64,000 nucleotides of DNA from Humibacillus xanthopallidus (GTDB lineage: Bacteria; Actinomycetota; Actinomycetes; Actinomycetales; Dermatophilaceae), in NCBI RefSeq assembly GCF_006717145.1, contig NZ_VFQF01000001.1, positions 310,001 to 374,000 on the forward strand, read 5' to 3'. The notes beneath the pieces are model-generated. The model made no database searches. It was not told where the DNA came from and was given only the letters and a program-made list of their open reading frames with translations. The first letter of the stretch is position 1. Each line of letters begins with the position of its first letter. The translations under genes and the position numbers were made by a program. Shown piece by piece: positions 1 through 9,325 of this stretch.

Positions 1-992
1 CGCTCGTCGTCTTCGGTGGACTCTTCGCGTCGGGTGACGCCGTCTTCGGCTCGTGGGCGGGTGCCCTGGTGCCCGAGCTCGCCTGGGACAGCCTGATCTT
101 CCGGTTCTTCGTCGGCTTCGTCATGGGCGGCGCCCTGCTCGCGGCGGCCTACGTCGCGCTCAACCCGCCGAAGGTGCACCGGGTCGCCGCCCCGGCTGCC
201 CGCCCCGTCGCCCGGATGTGGGAGTGGGTCATCCCGGTCGGCCTCGTCGTCGCCCTCTTCGTCGCGTTCGTCGTGGCCCAGGCGGCGGCGCTCTTCGGCG
301 GCCACGACTACGTCCGGCGCACGACCGGCCTGACGTATGCGGACTACGTCCACCAGGGTTTCGGCCAGCTCACCGTCGCCACGCTGCTGACCCTCGCGAC
401 CGTCGCGGTCACCGTGCGCAAGGCGCCACAGGAGACCCCCCGCGAGCGCCTCGTGCTCCGGGTCGTGGTCGGCGCGCTGTGCGTGCTGACGCTCGTCGTC
501 GTCGCGTCCGCCCTCCACCGCATGGACCTCTACCAGCAGGCCTACGGCTTCACCGTGCTTCGTGTGCTCGTCGACGCGTTCGAGCTGTGGCTCGGCCTGC
601 TCGTCGTCCTCGTCCTCGTCGCGGGCATCCGGCTCCAGGGCTGGTGGCTGCCGCGGGCGGCGCTCGTCTCGGCAGCGGCGTTCGTCCTGCTGGGCGGCGT
701 GCTCAACCCGGAGGCCTGGGTGGCCCAGCACAACATCGACCGGTACGCCGCCACGGGCAAGCTCGACGTCGCCTACCTCTCGACGCTCGGCCCCGATGCG
801 GCGCCGACGATCGTCGCCGGCCTGCCCCGTGACATCGCGATCTGCGCGGTCGCGACCGACCCGGCGTCGGGCGACGACGCCCTCGCGTGGAACCTCGGCC
901 GGTCGCGGGCGTCGGCCCTCGAGGTGGGTCCGGCCCCCGCTGCCGAGGTCGAGCGGTGTGCGACCCTCCGCGCGGGGGGACTCCACCGCTGA
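1..992 (+). CDS. DUF4173-type integral membrane protein, 3' part
   Basis: The reading frame is open from the window edge (first full codon at base 3), so the true start lies outside. About 330 residues are visible. They contain roughly seven hydrophobic segments followed by a soluble C-terminal tail of about 90 residues. The segment YADYVHQGFGQLTVATLL is characteristic of the DUF4173 (formerly DUF4153) family of bacterial multi-pass membrane proteins, whose biochemical role is unknown. In that family the conserved part is the membrane core; the tail seen here contains a conserved-looking DIAICAV stretch. The gene ends 14 bases before the start of the aminotransferase gene downstream. No function beyond membrane location can be supported. 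Confidence 0.75.
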   Translation, partial: LVVFGGLFASGDAVFGSWAGALVPELAWDSLIFRFFVGFVMGGALLAAAYVALNPPKVHRVAAPAARPVARMWEWVIPVGLVVALFVAFVVAQAAALFGGHDYVRRTTGLTYADYVHQGFGQLTVATLLTLATVAVTVRKAPQETPRERLVLRVVVGALCVLTLVVVASALHRMDLYQQAYGFTVLRVLVDAFELWLGLLVVLVLVAGIRLQGWWLPRAALVSAAAFVLLGGVLNPEAWVAQHNIDRYAATGKLDVAYLSTLGPDAAPTIVAGLPRDIAICAVATDPASGDDALAWNLGRSRASALEVGPAPAAEVERCATLRAGGLHR

Positions 993-1006
993 GGCAGGAT
1001 GGCGCG

Positions 1007-2149
1007 GTGCGTCGTGACATCGCCGATCTCTTCGAGCTCGACCCGGCCCTGACCCACCTCAACCACGGTGCCTTCGGGGCGGTGCCCCGGTCGGTGCGCG
1101 AGGCGCAGGACCAGGCCCGTGCCGCCGTCGAGCGAGCGCCGATGCGGGCGTTCCGTGACGAGCTGCCGGCCGGCCTCGGGGACGCGCGTGAGGCGGCTGC
1201 GGCCTTCGTCGGCGTGCCAACCGACGCAGCCGCCCTCGTGCGCAACGTCAGCGAGGGCGTTGCCGTCGTGCTCGCCTCTCTCGACATCGGCCCCGCAGAC
1301 GAGGTCGTCGTCAGCTCGCACGGCTACCCGACGGCCGCGTCGGCCGTCCAGGCCCGAGGCGCCACGGTGAGCACCGCGACCTTCGGGCTGGGCGACGACC
1401 CCCGCGACGTCGTCGCAGCCCTCGCCGGCGCCGTGACCGACCGCACGCGCCTCGTCATCGTCGACCACATCACCTCACCGACCGCCCTCGTGCTCCCGGT
1501 GGCCGAGGTGGCAGCCGCCGTCGCACCGGTGCCCGTGCTCGTCGATGCCGCCCACGTGCCCGGTGCGTTGCCGGGGCTCGACGTGGAGGCCCTCGGCGTC
1601 GACTTCTGGGTCGGCAACCTCCACAAGTGGGCCTACACGCCGCGGTCGGCAGCGACGCTGTGGGTCGCCGCGCACCACCGTGACCGCATCCGGCCCCTCG
1701 TCACCTCGTGGAGCCACGGCCTGCCCTTCCCCGCGAGCTTCGACCTTCAGGGCACCGTCGACCATTCGGCCTGGCTCGCCGTGCCCGACGGCCTCGCGGC
1801 CTGGCACGCGCTCGGCGGGTGGCCGCAGGTCGAGCGCAATGCAGCACTCCTGCGCCGGGGAGCCGAGTACGTGCGCACGGCACTCGGCACGCCGAGCCCG
1901 CACGGCGGCATACCGACGGCGCCCTGCCTCGAGGTCGTCGCCCTCCCACCCGGGGTCGCCGAGACCCCGGAGGCCGCCGAGGAGCTGTGGCAGCGGCTGT
2001 ATGCCGCGGGCTTCGTCGTGCCGCCGGTGTCCTTCGCGGGGCGCGGGCTGCTGCGCCTTGCCGCCGCGCCGTACAACGACGAGGACGACTACGAGCGCCT
2101 GGCCGCGGCGCTCCAGACGCTGCTGCGCGCCGGCTCGGGCGCTCGCTGA
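1007..2149 (+). CDS. Aminotransferase class V family protein (isopenicillin-N epimerase-like)
   Basis: The 380-residue protein has the fold-type I PLP enzyme pattern. It opens with LTHLNHGAFGAVP, the substrate-side loop of cysteine desulfurase and isopenicillin-N epimerase relatives. It continues with LVIVDHITSPTALVLPV, then VDAAHVPG with the Asp that contacts the PLP ring nitrogen. The motif FWVGNLHKWAYTP follows, whose Lys207 should form the Schiff base. The substrate cannot be deduced; family members act as epimerases, cysteine lyases or desulfurases. I chose the GTG at 1007 because CAGGAT (995-1000) lies exactly 6 nt upstream, as expected of a leaderless start, and because the family homology begins about here. 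A longer in-frame extension overlaps the upstream gene and is unlikely to be real. Confidence 0.85.
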   Translation: MRRDIADLFELDPALTHLNHGAFGAVPRSVREAQDQARAAVERAPMRAFRDELPAGLGDAREAAAAFVGVPTDAAALVRNVSEGVAVVLASLDIGPADEVVVSSHGYPTAASAVQARGATVSTATFGLGDDPRDVVAALAGAVTDRTRLVIVDHITSPTALVLPVAEVAAAVAPVPVLVDAAHVPGALPGLDVEALGVDFWVGNLHKWAYTPRSAATLWVAAHHRDRIRPLVTSWSHGLPFPASFDLQGTVDHSAWLAVPDGLAAWHALGGWPQVERNAALLRRGAEYVRTALGTPSPHGGIPTAPCLEVVALPPGVAETPEAAEELWQRLYAAGFVVPPVSFAGRGLLRLAAAPYNDEDDYERLAAALQTLLRAGSGAR

Positions 2150-2271
2150 CCCCGACCTGACGGGCCTCACCTGCGGTGTCGCCGGGGGAGGGGGCTCGAT
2201 GCGGCTGCTGCGGCCGGCATGTGGAAAGATCGACCGACCGCTGGAACTGTCCCACGAGGAGGCCCCGCGCC

Positions 2272-3000
2272 ATGACCGACGCCCACTCCACCCACTTCCA
2301 CCGGGTGCTTCTCAAGCTTTCCGGCGAGGTCTTCGGCGGAGGCCGCATCGGCCTCGACCCGGCGGTCGTCGCCGGCATCGCCACCCAGATCGCCGACGCC
2401 GTGCGCGGGGGCGTCGAGGTGGCCGTCGTCATCGGCGGCGGCAACTTCTTCCGCGGAGCCGAGCTGCAGCAGCGCGGGATGGACCGCACGCGCGCCGACT
2501 ACATGGGCATGCTCGGCACGGTGATGAACTGCCTCGCGCTCCAGGACTTCCTCGAGAAGGAGGGCATTGAGACGCGGGTGCAGTCGGCCATCGGCATGCA
2601 GCAGGTCGCCGAGCCCTACATCCCGCGGCGGGCGATCCGCCACCTCGAGAAGGGCCGGGTCGTCATCTTCGGCGCCGGCGCCGGCATGCCGTTCTTCTCG
2701 ACCGACACCGTGAGCGCCCAGCGCGCCCTCGAGATCAAGTGCGACGCCGTGCTCATCGCCAAGAACGGCGTCGACGGCGTCTACGACTCCGACCCCCGCA
2801 CGAACCCCGACGCGAAGAAGCTCGACACCGTCACCTTCAACGACGCGATCGTCGAGGGGCTCAAGGTCGTCGACGCAGCCGCCTTCAGCCTCTGCATGGA
2901 GAACAAGCTGCCGATGGTCGTCTTCGGGATGGAAGGCGCGGGAAACATCACGCGGGCGCTGCTCGGTGAGAGGATCGGCACGCTGGTCACCAACGCCTGA
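2272..3000 (+). CDS. pyrH: UMP kinase
   Basis: This 242-residue protein phosphorylates UMP to UDP in pyrimidine nucleotide synthesis, in the cytoplasm. It is a bacterial-type UMP kinase of the amino-acid-kinase fold. The N-terminal [12 protein letters not shown] and [11 protein letters not shown] form the phosphate-binding loops; [13 protein letters not shown] and [13 protein letters not shown] belong to the nucleotide and UMP sites. Length is normal for the family. The ATG at 2272 has a purine-rich ribosome site (GAGGAGG) 7-12 nt upstream. The gene heads the conserved cluster pyrH-frr-cdsA. In many actinomycetes rpsB and tsf precede it, but here the preceding genes are unrelated, so that part of the order has been broken. 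Confidence 0.97.
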   Translation: MTDAHSTHFHRVLLKLSGEVFGGGRIGLDPAVVAGIATQIADAVRGGVEVAVVIGGGNFFRGAELQQRGMDRTRADYMGMLGTVMNCLALQDFLEKEGIETRVQSAIGMQQVAEPYIPRRAIRHLEKGRVVIFGAGAGMPFFSTDTVSAQRALEIKCDAVLIAKNGVDGVYDSDPRTNPDAKKLDTVTFNDAIVEGLKVVDAAAFSLCMENKLPMVVFGMEGAGNITRALLGERIGTLVTNA

Positions 3001-3110
3001 CCACCGCCTGACGACCGTCTGGCCAACGCCCACCAGACCAGCACCCGGCAGCAGCTGCACGACGTGACAGCACCCACTGGCACCACCGAGGACGAGGAAG
3101 CGCACGCACC

Positions 3111-3668
3111 ATGATCGAAGAGACGATGTTCGAGGCCGAGGAGAAGATGGACAAGGCCGTCGAGGTCCTCAAGGAGGACTTCGCGGGCATCCGCACCGGC
3201 CGCGCCAACCCGGGCCTGTTCAACAAGCTGACGGTCGAGTACTACGGCGCGCCGACGCCGCTGCAGCAGCTCGCGTCGTTCCAGAACCCCGAGCCGCGCA
3301 CCATCCTCGTCATCCCCTTCGACAAGTCGGCGATGCACGAGATCGAGCGCTCCATCCGCAACTCCGACCTCGGTGTCAACCCGAGCAGCGACGGCAACCA
3401 GATCCGGTGCGTCATGCCTGAGCTGACCGAGGAGCGCCGCCGCGAGTACATCAAGCTCGCGCACCACAAGGCCGAGGAGGCGCGCGTCTCCGTGCGCAAC
3501 ATCCGTCGCAAGGCCAAGACCGACCTCGACAAGCTTGTCAAGGACGGCGAGGTCGGCGAGGACGACGGCTCGCGCGCCGAGAAGGAGCTCGACGGCCTGA
3601 CGAAGAAGCACACCGACCTCGTCGACGGTCTCGTCAAGGCCAAGGAGGCCGAGCTGCTCGAGGTGTGA
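3111..3668 (+). CDS. frr: Ribosome recycling factor
   Basis: At 185 residues this is a full-length ribosome recycling factor, which with EF-G splits the post-termination ribosome. Typical family segments are visible: the first long helix up to [13 protein letters not shown], the beta-rich domain II with [14 protein letters not shown] and [11 protein letters not shown], and the long C-terminal helices with [20 protein letters not shown] and VRNIRRKA. It lies 110 bases behind pyrH in the same direction. Its stop codon overlaps the GTG of cdsA in the sequence GTGA, so the two are probably translationally coupled. No oddities were seen. Confidence 0.97.
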   Translation: MIEETMFEAEEKMDKAVEVLKEDFAGIRTGRANPGLFNKLTVEYYGAPTPLQQLASFQNPEPRTILVIPFDKSAMHEIERSIRNSDLGVNPSSDGNQIRCVMPELTEERRREYIKLAHHKAEEARVSVRNIRRKAKTDLDKLVKDGEVGEDDGSRAEKELDGLTKKHTDLVDGLVKAKEAELLEV

Positions 3669-4648
3669 CCCTCGGCTCTCGACCCACGATGACGACCGAC
3701 CCACCACCGGACCCCGTGGAGCCAGCGCCCACGGCGGCCCACGAGGGTGAGGGACTGCTCGACCCCGTGCCCTACGACCCCGCCCTCGACGACATCGCCG
3801 GCCTGCCGCCCGAGCAGGTGCTCGTCAAGAAGCCCAGCCGGGCCGGCCGCGACCTGCCGATGGCGATCGGCGTCGGCGTCGGCCTCGGCGCGCTCATCAT
3901 CGCGACCCTGCTCATCCGCAAGGAGTCCTTCGCGGTCGTCGTCGCGCTGGCGGTGATGGTCGCCATCTGGGAGCTGCGCGCAGCGCTCCGCCATGCCGAC
4001 GTGCGGGCGCCGTTCGTGCCGGCTCTGGTCGGGTCGTCCGTGATGATGTGGGCGGCCTACGTGCACGGCCCGGCCGCCCTGACCGTCGCGTGGGCGCTGA
4101 CCTGCGCCGCGATCGTGCTGTGGCGCACGACGGGTCGCTCCGCCGGCGCCGGACGTGACGTGCTCGGCGGCATCTTCATCGCGACCTACCCGACCTTCCT
4201 CGTCGGCTTCGCCATGCTCCTGCTGTCGGCGCAGGACGGCGTCGCGCGGATGTTCGTCTTCCTCGTCACCGCCGTCTGCAGCGACGTCGGGGGGTATGCC
4301 GCCGGCGTCCTCTTCGGCAAGCACCCGATGGCTCCGACGATCAGCCCCAAGAAGTCGTGGGAGGGCTTCGCCGGCTCGGTGCTGCTGTGCGTCGTCAGCG
4401 GTTCGCTGACCGTCCACTTCTTCCTCGGTCACGCCTGGGTCATCGGCGTGGCCCTGGGCGTCGGCGTGGCCATCGCCGCGACGGTCGGGGACCTCATGGA
4501 GTCGCTCATCAAGCGCGACCTCGGCATCAAGGACATGTCCCACATCCTCCCCGGCCACGGCGGCATCATGGACCGCCTCGACTCGCTCGTCGTCGTCGCC
4601 CCGATCGTCTGGGCCGTGCTGACGCTGCTCGCCGTGCAGCCGGCCTGA
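3665..4648 (+). CDS. cdsA: Phosphatidate cytidylyltransferase (CDP-diacylglycerol synthase)
   Basis: This 327-residue membrane enzyme makes CDP-diacylglycerol from CTP and phosphatidic acid for phospholipid synthesis. After an acidic, proline-rich cytoplasmic N-terminus of about 75 residues come eight or so hydrophobic segments. Near the C-terminus lies the CdsA signature: [20 protein letters not shown] followed by IMDRLDSL, with the conserved KR, KD and DRLD residues. The preceding SPKKSWEGF is also diagnostic. I place the start at GTG 3665 because it overlaps the frr stop as GTGA; an ATG at 3689 would shorten the protein by 8 residues and cannot be excluded. Confidence 0.95.
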   Translation: MTLGSRPTMTTDPPPDPVEPAPTAAHEGEGLLDPVPYDPALDDIAGLPPEQVLVKKPSRAGRDLPMAIGVGVGLGALIIATLLIRKESFAVVVALAVMVAIWELRAALRHADVRAPFVPALVGSSVMMWAAYVHGPAALTVAWALTCAAIVLWRTTGRSAGAGRDVLGGIFIATYPTFLVGFAMLLLSAQDGVARMFVFLVTAVCSDVGGYAAGVLFGKHPMAPTISPKKSWEGFAGSVLLCVVSGSLTVHFFLGHAWVIGVALGVGVAIAATVGDLMESLIKRDLGIKDMSHILPGHGGIMDRLDSLVVVAPIVWAVLTLLAVQPA

Positions 4649-4652
4649 CGCG

Positions 4653-5468
4653 ATGGCCCCGGACCGCGACGGCACCGCCGTGCCACTCTTCGACCAGACC
4701 GGTCGCGTCGTGCTCGTCACGGGCGCGGGCGGTCCGAGCGGCATCGGCTTCGTCACCGCGGCACTGCTCGGGCGGCTCGGCGCGACGGTCGCGGTGGCAG
4801 CGACCACAGCCCGCGTCGACGACCGAGTGCGTGAGCTCGGCGCCCGGGGCGTGACCGCGTCGGCGCACGTCGGTGACCTCACCGACCCCGACGTGGTGTC
4901 ACGGGTCGTCGAGGAGTGCGTCGCTCGGCACGGCCGTCTCGACGCGCTCGTCAACAACGCCGGCATGGTGAGCGCCACCGAGCCCGACACCCTCGGCGGC
5001 GACATCGACGACACGGACCCGGACCGCTGGCGCCGCTCGATCTCGCGCAACCTCGACACCGCTTACTTCGTCACCCGGGCGGCGATGCCGCACCTGCGGG
5101 CCTCGGGCCGGGGTCGCATCGTCTTCGTCAGCAGCGTCACCGGCGCCGCGATGGGCATGCGCCGCGAGGTGGGGTATGCCGCGTCGAAGGCCGCGCTCGT
5201 CGGCCTCGCCCGCGGGCTGGCGGTCGACGAGGGGCGCCACGGGGTGACGGCCAACGTCGTCGGGCCTGGCTGGATCGCCACCGGCTCCCAGACGGCTGAC
5301 GAGGCGGTCGAGGGGCTCGCGACGCCGCTCGGTCGGTCCGGCACGCCGGAGGAGGTGGCAGCGGCGATCGCCTTCCTCGTGAGTCCGGAGGCGGCATACG
5401 TCACCGGCCAGGTGCTGCTCGTCGACGGGGGCAACACCGTGGCGGAGCAGCGCGCCCTCGACGCCTGA
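4653..5468 (+). CDS. Short-chain dehydrogenase/reductase
   Basis: A classical SDR of 271 residues. The NAD(P)-binding motif is TGAGGPSGIG, the structural motif LVNNAG is present, and the catalytic tetrad includes Ser in FVSSVTG plus Tyr175 and Lys179 in YAASK. The C-terminal LVDGGNTVAEQ matches many 3-oxoacyl-ACP-reductase-like members. Cofactor and substrate cannot be fixed from sequence alone. The gene starts 4 bases after the cdsA stop and ends 15 bases before the rlmN start, so it is probably part of the housekeeping operon. It is not part of the usual cdsA-rlmN order known in other actinomycetes and looks like an insertion (inference). Confidence 0.88.
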   Translation: MAPDRDGTAVPLFDQTGRVVLVTGAGGPSGIGFVTAALLGRLGATVAVAATTARVDDRVRELGARGVTASAHVGDLTDPDVVSRVVEECVARHGRLDALVNNAGMVSATEPDTLGGDIDDTDPDRWRRSISRNLDTAYFVTRAAMPHLRASGRGRIVFVSSVTGAAMGMRREVGYAASKAALVGLARGLAVDEGRHGVTANVVGPGWIATGSQTADEAVEGLATPLGRSGTPEEVAAAIAFLVSPEAAYVTGQVLLVDGGNTVAEQRALDA

Positions 5469-5483
5469 GACAATGGGGTCACC

Positions 5484-6740
5484 ATGACCGAGTCTCCTGA
5501 CCCCACCGCCCCCGCCTCCGGGTCCACGCCGCAGCCGACCGCTGACGTGCCTGACGTCCCCGCTGCACCGGCCGCGCCCGTCGCGCTTCCGGAGCCGACG
5601 ACCGCGCGCCCCGTGCCGGGGCAGCTGACGTTCCAGGCGCCGCGCCGGGGCAAGCCCCCGCGGCACCTCGCCGACTTCACCCCGGCGGAGCGCAGGGAGG
5701 CCGTGGAGTCGCTGGGGCACAAGGGCTTTCGCGCCAAGCAGCTCTCGACGCACTACTTCGAGCGGCTGGAGGACGACCCGGAGCAGATGACCGACCTGCC
5801 CAAGGCCGTGCGGTCGGAGCTCGTCGCCGACCTGCTGCCGACGCTGCTGACCCCGATCGTGCAGCGGGTGGCCGACGACGGCCAGACCCTGAAGTACGCG
5901 TGGCGCCTGCACGACGGTGCGATCGTCGAGTCGGTCCTCATGCGCTATCCCAAGCGCGTGACCATCTGCATTTCCAGCCAGGCCGGGTGCGGCATGAACT
6001 GCCCCTTCTGCGCGACGGGTCAGGCAGGTCTGACGCGCAACCTCTCGGCGGGCGAGATCGTCGAGCAGGTGGTGTGGGCGGCCCGGGCCCTGCGCCGGGG
6101 TGAGCTCGCCGGCGGTGGCGACGAGGACCGCGAGACGCCGCTACGGGTCAGCAACGTCGTCTTCATGGGCATGGGCGAGGCGCTCGCCAACTACAAGGCC
6201 TCGATCGGCGCGATCCGCCGGCTCACCGACCCGACCCCCGACGGCCTCGGCATCTCGGCGCGCGGGGTGACGATGTCGACGGTGGGCCTCGTGCCCGGGA
6301 TCGACAGGCTGACGGCCGAGGGCATCCCCGTGACGCTCGCCCTGTCGCTGCACGCCCCCGACGACGAGCTGCGCAACGAGCTCGTGCCGATCAACACCCG
6401 GTGGTCGGTCGACGAGGCGCTCGACGCGGCATACCGCTACTACGAGGCGACGGGCCGACGCGTCTCGATCGAGTACGCCCTCATCCGCGACATCAACGAC
6501 CACGGCTGGCGCGCCGACCTGCTCGGCGAGAAGCTCGCGGCGCGGGGCAGTGGCTGGGTGCACGTCAACCCGATCCCGCTCAACCCGACACCCGGCTCGA
6601 AGTGGACCGCGTCGCGGCCCGGCGTCGAGCAGAACTTCGTCGAGCGGCTGCGGGCACACGGCATACCGACGACCATCCGCGACACCCGCGGCCAGGACAT
6701 CGACGGGGCCTGCGGGCAGCTCGCCGCCGCGACCGCCTGA
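5484..6740 (+). CDS. rlmN: 23S rRNA (adenine-2503-C2)/tRNA methyltransferase RlmN
   Basis: A radical SAM enzyme of 418 residues that methylates C2 of A2503 in 23S rRNA and A37 of some tRNAs. The [4Fe-4S] motif CGMNCPFC (Cys169, Cys173, Cys176) is intact. [14 protein letters not shown] and SVEYAL-like [12 protein letters not shown] are family hallmarks, and the second catalytic Cys lies near the end in DIDGACGQL. The first ~55 residues are Pro/Ala-rich and form a non-conserved extension typical of actinobacterial members. A GACAAT hexamer at 5469-5474 ends 9 nt before the ATG, suggesting a promoter with a leader of only a few bases. Confidence 0.96.
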   Translation: MTESPDPTAPASGSTPQPTADVPDVPAAPAAPVALPEPTTARPVPGQLTFQAPRRGKPPRHLADFTPAERREAVESLGHKGFRAKQLSTHYFERLEDDPEQMTDLPKAVRSELVADLLPTLLTPIVQRVADDGQTLKYAWRLHDGAIVESVLMRYPKRVTICISSQAGCGMNCPFCATGQAGLTRNLSAGEIVEQVVWAARALRRGELAGGGDEDRETPLRVSNVVFMGMGEALANYKASIGAIRRLTDPTPDGLGISARGVTMSTVGLVPGIDRLTAEGIPVTLALSLHAPDDELRNELVPINTRWSVDEALDAAYRYYEATGRRVSIEYALIRDINDHGWRADLLGEKLAARGSGWVHVNPIPLNPTPGSKWTASRPGVEQNFVERLRAHGIPTTIRDTRGQDIDGACGQLAAATA

Positions 6741-6909
6741 GGCGTCTCGACGGGGAGGGTGGCGCGTGCGTGAAGCGCGTCACCCGCCGTGCGACGGCGC
6801 CCGTCGCGAGCAGGCCCGGGCGTAGGGTGAAAGTGTCCTGACCTCCCGGGCCCCAGTGGTGTCGCCACCGGTGGACGGCGCGACGGACGGCCCCCCAGGA
6901 GGTAGCCGC

Positions 6910-8058
6910 GTGAACCAGCTCAGCCTCGGCGTCATGTCTCGCTCGCTCAAGGAGAACGAGGGGCGGCTCGCCCTGCACCCGCAGCACCTGAGCCGCATCC
7001 CAGAGGACCTGCGGGGGAGGATCTATCTCGAGCAGGGCTACGGCGAGCGCTTCGGCGTCACCGACGGCCAGCTCGGCGAGTGGGTCGCCGGCTTCCGCAC
7101 CCGCGAGCAGCTCGTCGAGGAGTGCGACGTCATCCTCCAGCCGAAGCCGCTGCTCAGCGACATCGCCGCGCTACGCGTCGGCCAGGTGCTCTGGGGGTGG
7201 CCGCACTGTGTGCAGGACAGCGCCCTCACCCAGCTCGCCATCGACCGGCAGCTGACCCTCATCGCCTTCGAGGCGATGAACCACTGGAACGCCGACGGGT
7301 CCTTCGGCCTGCACGTCTTCCACAAGAACAACGAGCTGGCCGGCTACTGCTCCGTGCTCCACGCGATGCAGATCGCCGGGATCACCGGCGACTACGGGCC
7401 GCAGCGGCGGGCCGTCGTCATCGGCTTCGGCGCGACCGCCCGCGGCGCAGTGACGGCGCTCGGCGCGCTCGGCGTGAGCGACGTCGACGTCCTCACCCAC
7501 CGCCAGACCGCGGCGGTCGCCTCGCCCATCCACTCGGCGCACATGGTCCACTTCGACACCGACGACACCCGGGCGAGGGTGAGCCACGCGGTCACCGAGG
7601 ACGGGAGGGTGCCGCTTGGCGAGTTCCTCGCCGACCACGACATCATCGTCAACTGCGTGCTCCAGGACACCGACGCACCCCTGATGTTCATGACCGACGA
7701 CGACCTGAAGCACGCGGCGCCCGGCACCCTCGTCATCGACGTGTCCTGCGACGAGGGCATGGGGTTCACCTGGGCCAAGCCCACGACCTTCTCCGAGCCC
7801 ACCTTCGTCGTCGGCGACAACGTGCTCTACTACGCCGTCGACCACAGCCCCTCCTACCTGTGGAACGCCGCGACGTGGGAGATCAGCGAGGGGCTGCTGC
7901 CCTTCCTCCCGATCGTGATGGCCGGCCCCGAGGGCTGGGACTCGCACCCCACCATCCGTCGGGCCATCGAGATCCGTGAGGGCGTCATCCAGAACCCCGC
8001 CATCCTCAGCTTCCAGGGACGCTCGCCCAAGCACCCGCACTGGCCGCTCGCGACCTGA
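6910..8058 (+). CDS. N5-(carboxyethyl)ornithine synthase / alanine dehydrogenase family enzyme
   Basis: This 382-residue protein begins VNQLSLGVMSRSLKENE and contains RLALHPQHL, the N-terminal substrate domain of the alanine dehydrogenase/PNT family. The Rossmann motif is VVIGFGATARGA, near residues 170-185. Later segments such as YYAVDHSPSYLW and NAATWEIS match proteins annotated as N5-(carboxyethyl)ornithine synthase, which condense pyruvate with ornithine using NADPH. Alanine dehydrogenase or saccharopine-type activity remains possible. The GTG at 6910 is preceded by a strong ribosome site AGGAGGT (6897-6903). A TAGGGT hexamer near 6822 could be its -10 element. The gene is followed by a tandem palindrome array before a convergent gene. 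Confidence 0.72.
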   Translation: MNQLSLGVMSRSLKENEGRLALHPQHLSRIPEDLRGRIYLEQGYGERFGVTDGQLGEWVAGFRTREQLVEECDVILQPKPLLSDIAALRVGQVLWGWPHCVQDSALTQLAIDRQLTLIAFEAMNHWNADGSFGLHVFHKNNELAGYCSVLHAMQIAGITGDYGPQRRAVVIGFGATARGAVTALGALGVSDVDVLTHRQTAAVASPIHSAHMVHFDTDDTRARVSHAVTEDGRVPLGEFLADHDIIVNCVLQDTDAPLMFMTDDDLKHAAPGTLVIDVSCDEGMGFTWAKPTTFSEPTFVVGDNVLYYAVDHSPSYLWNAATWEISEGLLPFLPIVMAGPEGWDSHPTIRRAIEIREGVIQNPAILSFQGRSPKHPHWPLAT

Positions 8059-8087
8059 CCCCGACCCCGACCCTGCCCCCCGACCCC

Positions 8088-8213
8088 CCCGATTCGAGGT
8101 GATGCTGGCAGGGACGTGGGTGCCGCGATCACCTCGAACCGGGGTGCGGCGTCTGCTGATTCGAGGTGATGCTGGCAGGGACGTGGGTGGCGCGATCACC
8201 TCGAACTGGGGTG
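8088..8213. repeat. Tandem palindromic element array A, two units
   Basis: Two near-identical units begin at 8091 and 8158, a period of 67 bp. Each has arms TTCGAGGTGAT and ATCACCTCGAA, extended outward by a further 4-6 G/C pairs with few mismatches, around a loop of about 24 nt with a fixed central GACGTGG. Inside the loop GGCA and TGCC can also pair in unit 1. The array exactly fills the gap between two convergent genes (stops at 8058 and 8214). It may act as a bidirectional terminator, but no T-tract follows, so the role is inferred from position. Confidence 0.85.
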
Positions 8214-9254
8214 TCAGGCGGGCTCGGCGCGGTAGGTGCGGCGGTAGGCGAGCGGCGAGAGTCCGACCGCGGCCCCGAGGTGCTGTCGGAGCGAGGCCGT
8301 CGTGCCGAAGCCGGCATCTGCGGCGACGCGGTCGACGGGCAGCTCGGTCGTCTCGAGGAGCTGTCGGGCTCGCTCCACCCGGGCTCGCACGAGCCAGTTT
8401 CCGGCGGTCTCACCGGTCTCCTCACGGAAGCGCCGCGTGAAGGTGCGCACGCTCATGCCGGCGTGACGAGCCATGTCGGACAAGGAGATCGGCTCGCCGA
8501 GGTGCTCGAGCACCCAGGTGCGGGTCGGGCCCGTGCCGGCCTCGCTCGCGTCAGGTACGGGCCGTTCGATGAACTGGGCCTGCCCGCCGGCTCGCCACGG
8601 GGCGACGACGGCCCCGCGGGCCACCCGGTTGGCGGCGTCCGACCCGAGGTCGCTGCGCAGGACGTGGAGCAGCAGGTCGATGCCGGCGGCGTTGCCGGCC
8701 GAGGTGAGCACGTCGCCGTGGTCGACGTAGAGCACGTCGGGGTCGAGATCCACGAGCGGGAAGTGCCGGCGGAAGAGGTCGGCGTAGACCCAGTGGGTCG
8801 TCGCCTCCCGACCGTCGAGCTTGCCCAGCCCGGCCAGCACGAAGGCGCCCGTGCAGATCGAGAGCCAGCGTGCCTCCGGTCGAGCCGTCGCCGCGAGGTC
8901 GACCAGCTCCTGCGGCAGCCGACCGTGGGTGACGATCTCGGTTTTGGTGATGCCGGGAACGACGATGGTGTCCGCCTGCGAGAGCGTCGAGTTCGGGTGG
9001 GTCGGGAGGGCGGCATACCCCGCCGATGTCGTGACGGGGCCGTCGTCGAGCGTGCTCATCGTGACCTCGTAGGGGGCGGGAGCGCCGGTGAGCCGGCCCG
9101 GCCAGCCCGGGTCGAGGGCGGTGGCGCTGAAGAAGCGGTGCGGCAGGCCGAGCTCGAAGGCCACGACGCCGTCGAGCGCGAGCACCGCGACCCTGTGTGG
9201 CCGGTGGGGGCGGTGCCGTGGCGCAGGAAGAGGGCGGTCGAAAGGCGAACTCAT
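8214..9254 (-). CDS. GlxA-family transcriptional regulator (DJ-1/PfpI + AraC HTH)
   Basis: A 346-residue protein with two domains. Residues of about 25-190 form a DJ-1/PfpI-like domain: VAVLALDGVVAFELGLP at its start and SICTGAFVLAGLGKLDG around the nucleophile-elbow position, where Cys is present. Residues of about 240-340 form an AraC-type double HTH: LSDMARHAGMSVRTFTRRFR and VDRVAADAGFGTTASLRQH. Such GlxA/FtrA regulators usually control neighbouring transport or catabolic genes. The MFS gene starts divergently 71 bases away and is the obvious candidate target (inference). I chose the ATG at 9254 because AAGGAT lies exactly 6 nt upstream on the minus strand; a longer frame to 9344 has no such support. 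Confidence 0.85.
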   Translation of the reverse strand: MSSPFDRPLPAPRHRPHRPHRVAVLALDGVVAFELGLPHRFFSATALDPGWPGRLTGAPAPYEVTMSTLDDGPVTTSAGYAALPTHPNSTLSQADTIVVPGITKTEIVTHGRLPQELVDLAATARPEARWLSICTGAFVLAGLGKLDGREATTHWVYADLFRRHFPLVDLDPDVLYVDHGDVLTSAGNAAGIDLLLHVLRSDLGSDAANRVARGAVVAPWRAGGQAQFIERPVPDASEAGTGPTRTWVLEHLGEPISLSDMARHAGMSVRTFTRRFREETGETAGNWLVRARVERARQLLETTELPVDRVAADAGFGTTASLRQHLGAAVGLSPLAYRRTYRAEPA

Positions 9255-9325
9255 GGCCAGATCCTTGCACATCATGTCCAGCGGGCCACTCGTCGCCGGA
9301 CACCGCGATGCAGCAGAGTTCTCCC

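Noticed and set aside
9197-9325. N-terminal extension of the MFS transporter from an upstream in-frame start
   Set aside because: It would overlap the divergent GlxA gene and has no promoter or ribosome site; the GTG at 9326 fits the leaderless pattern.
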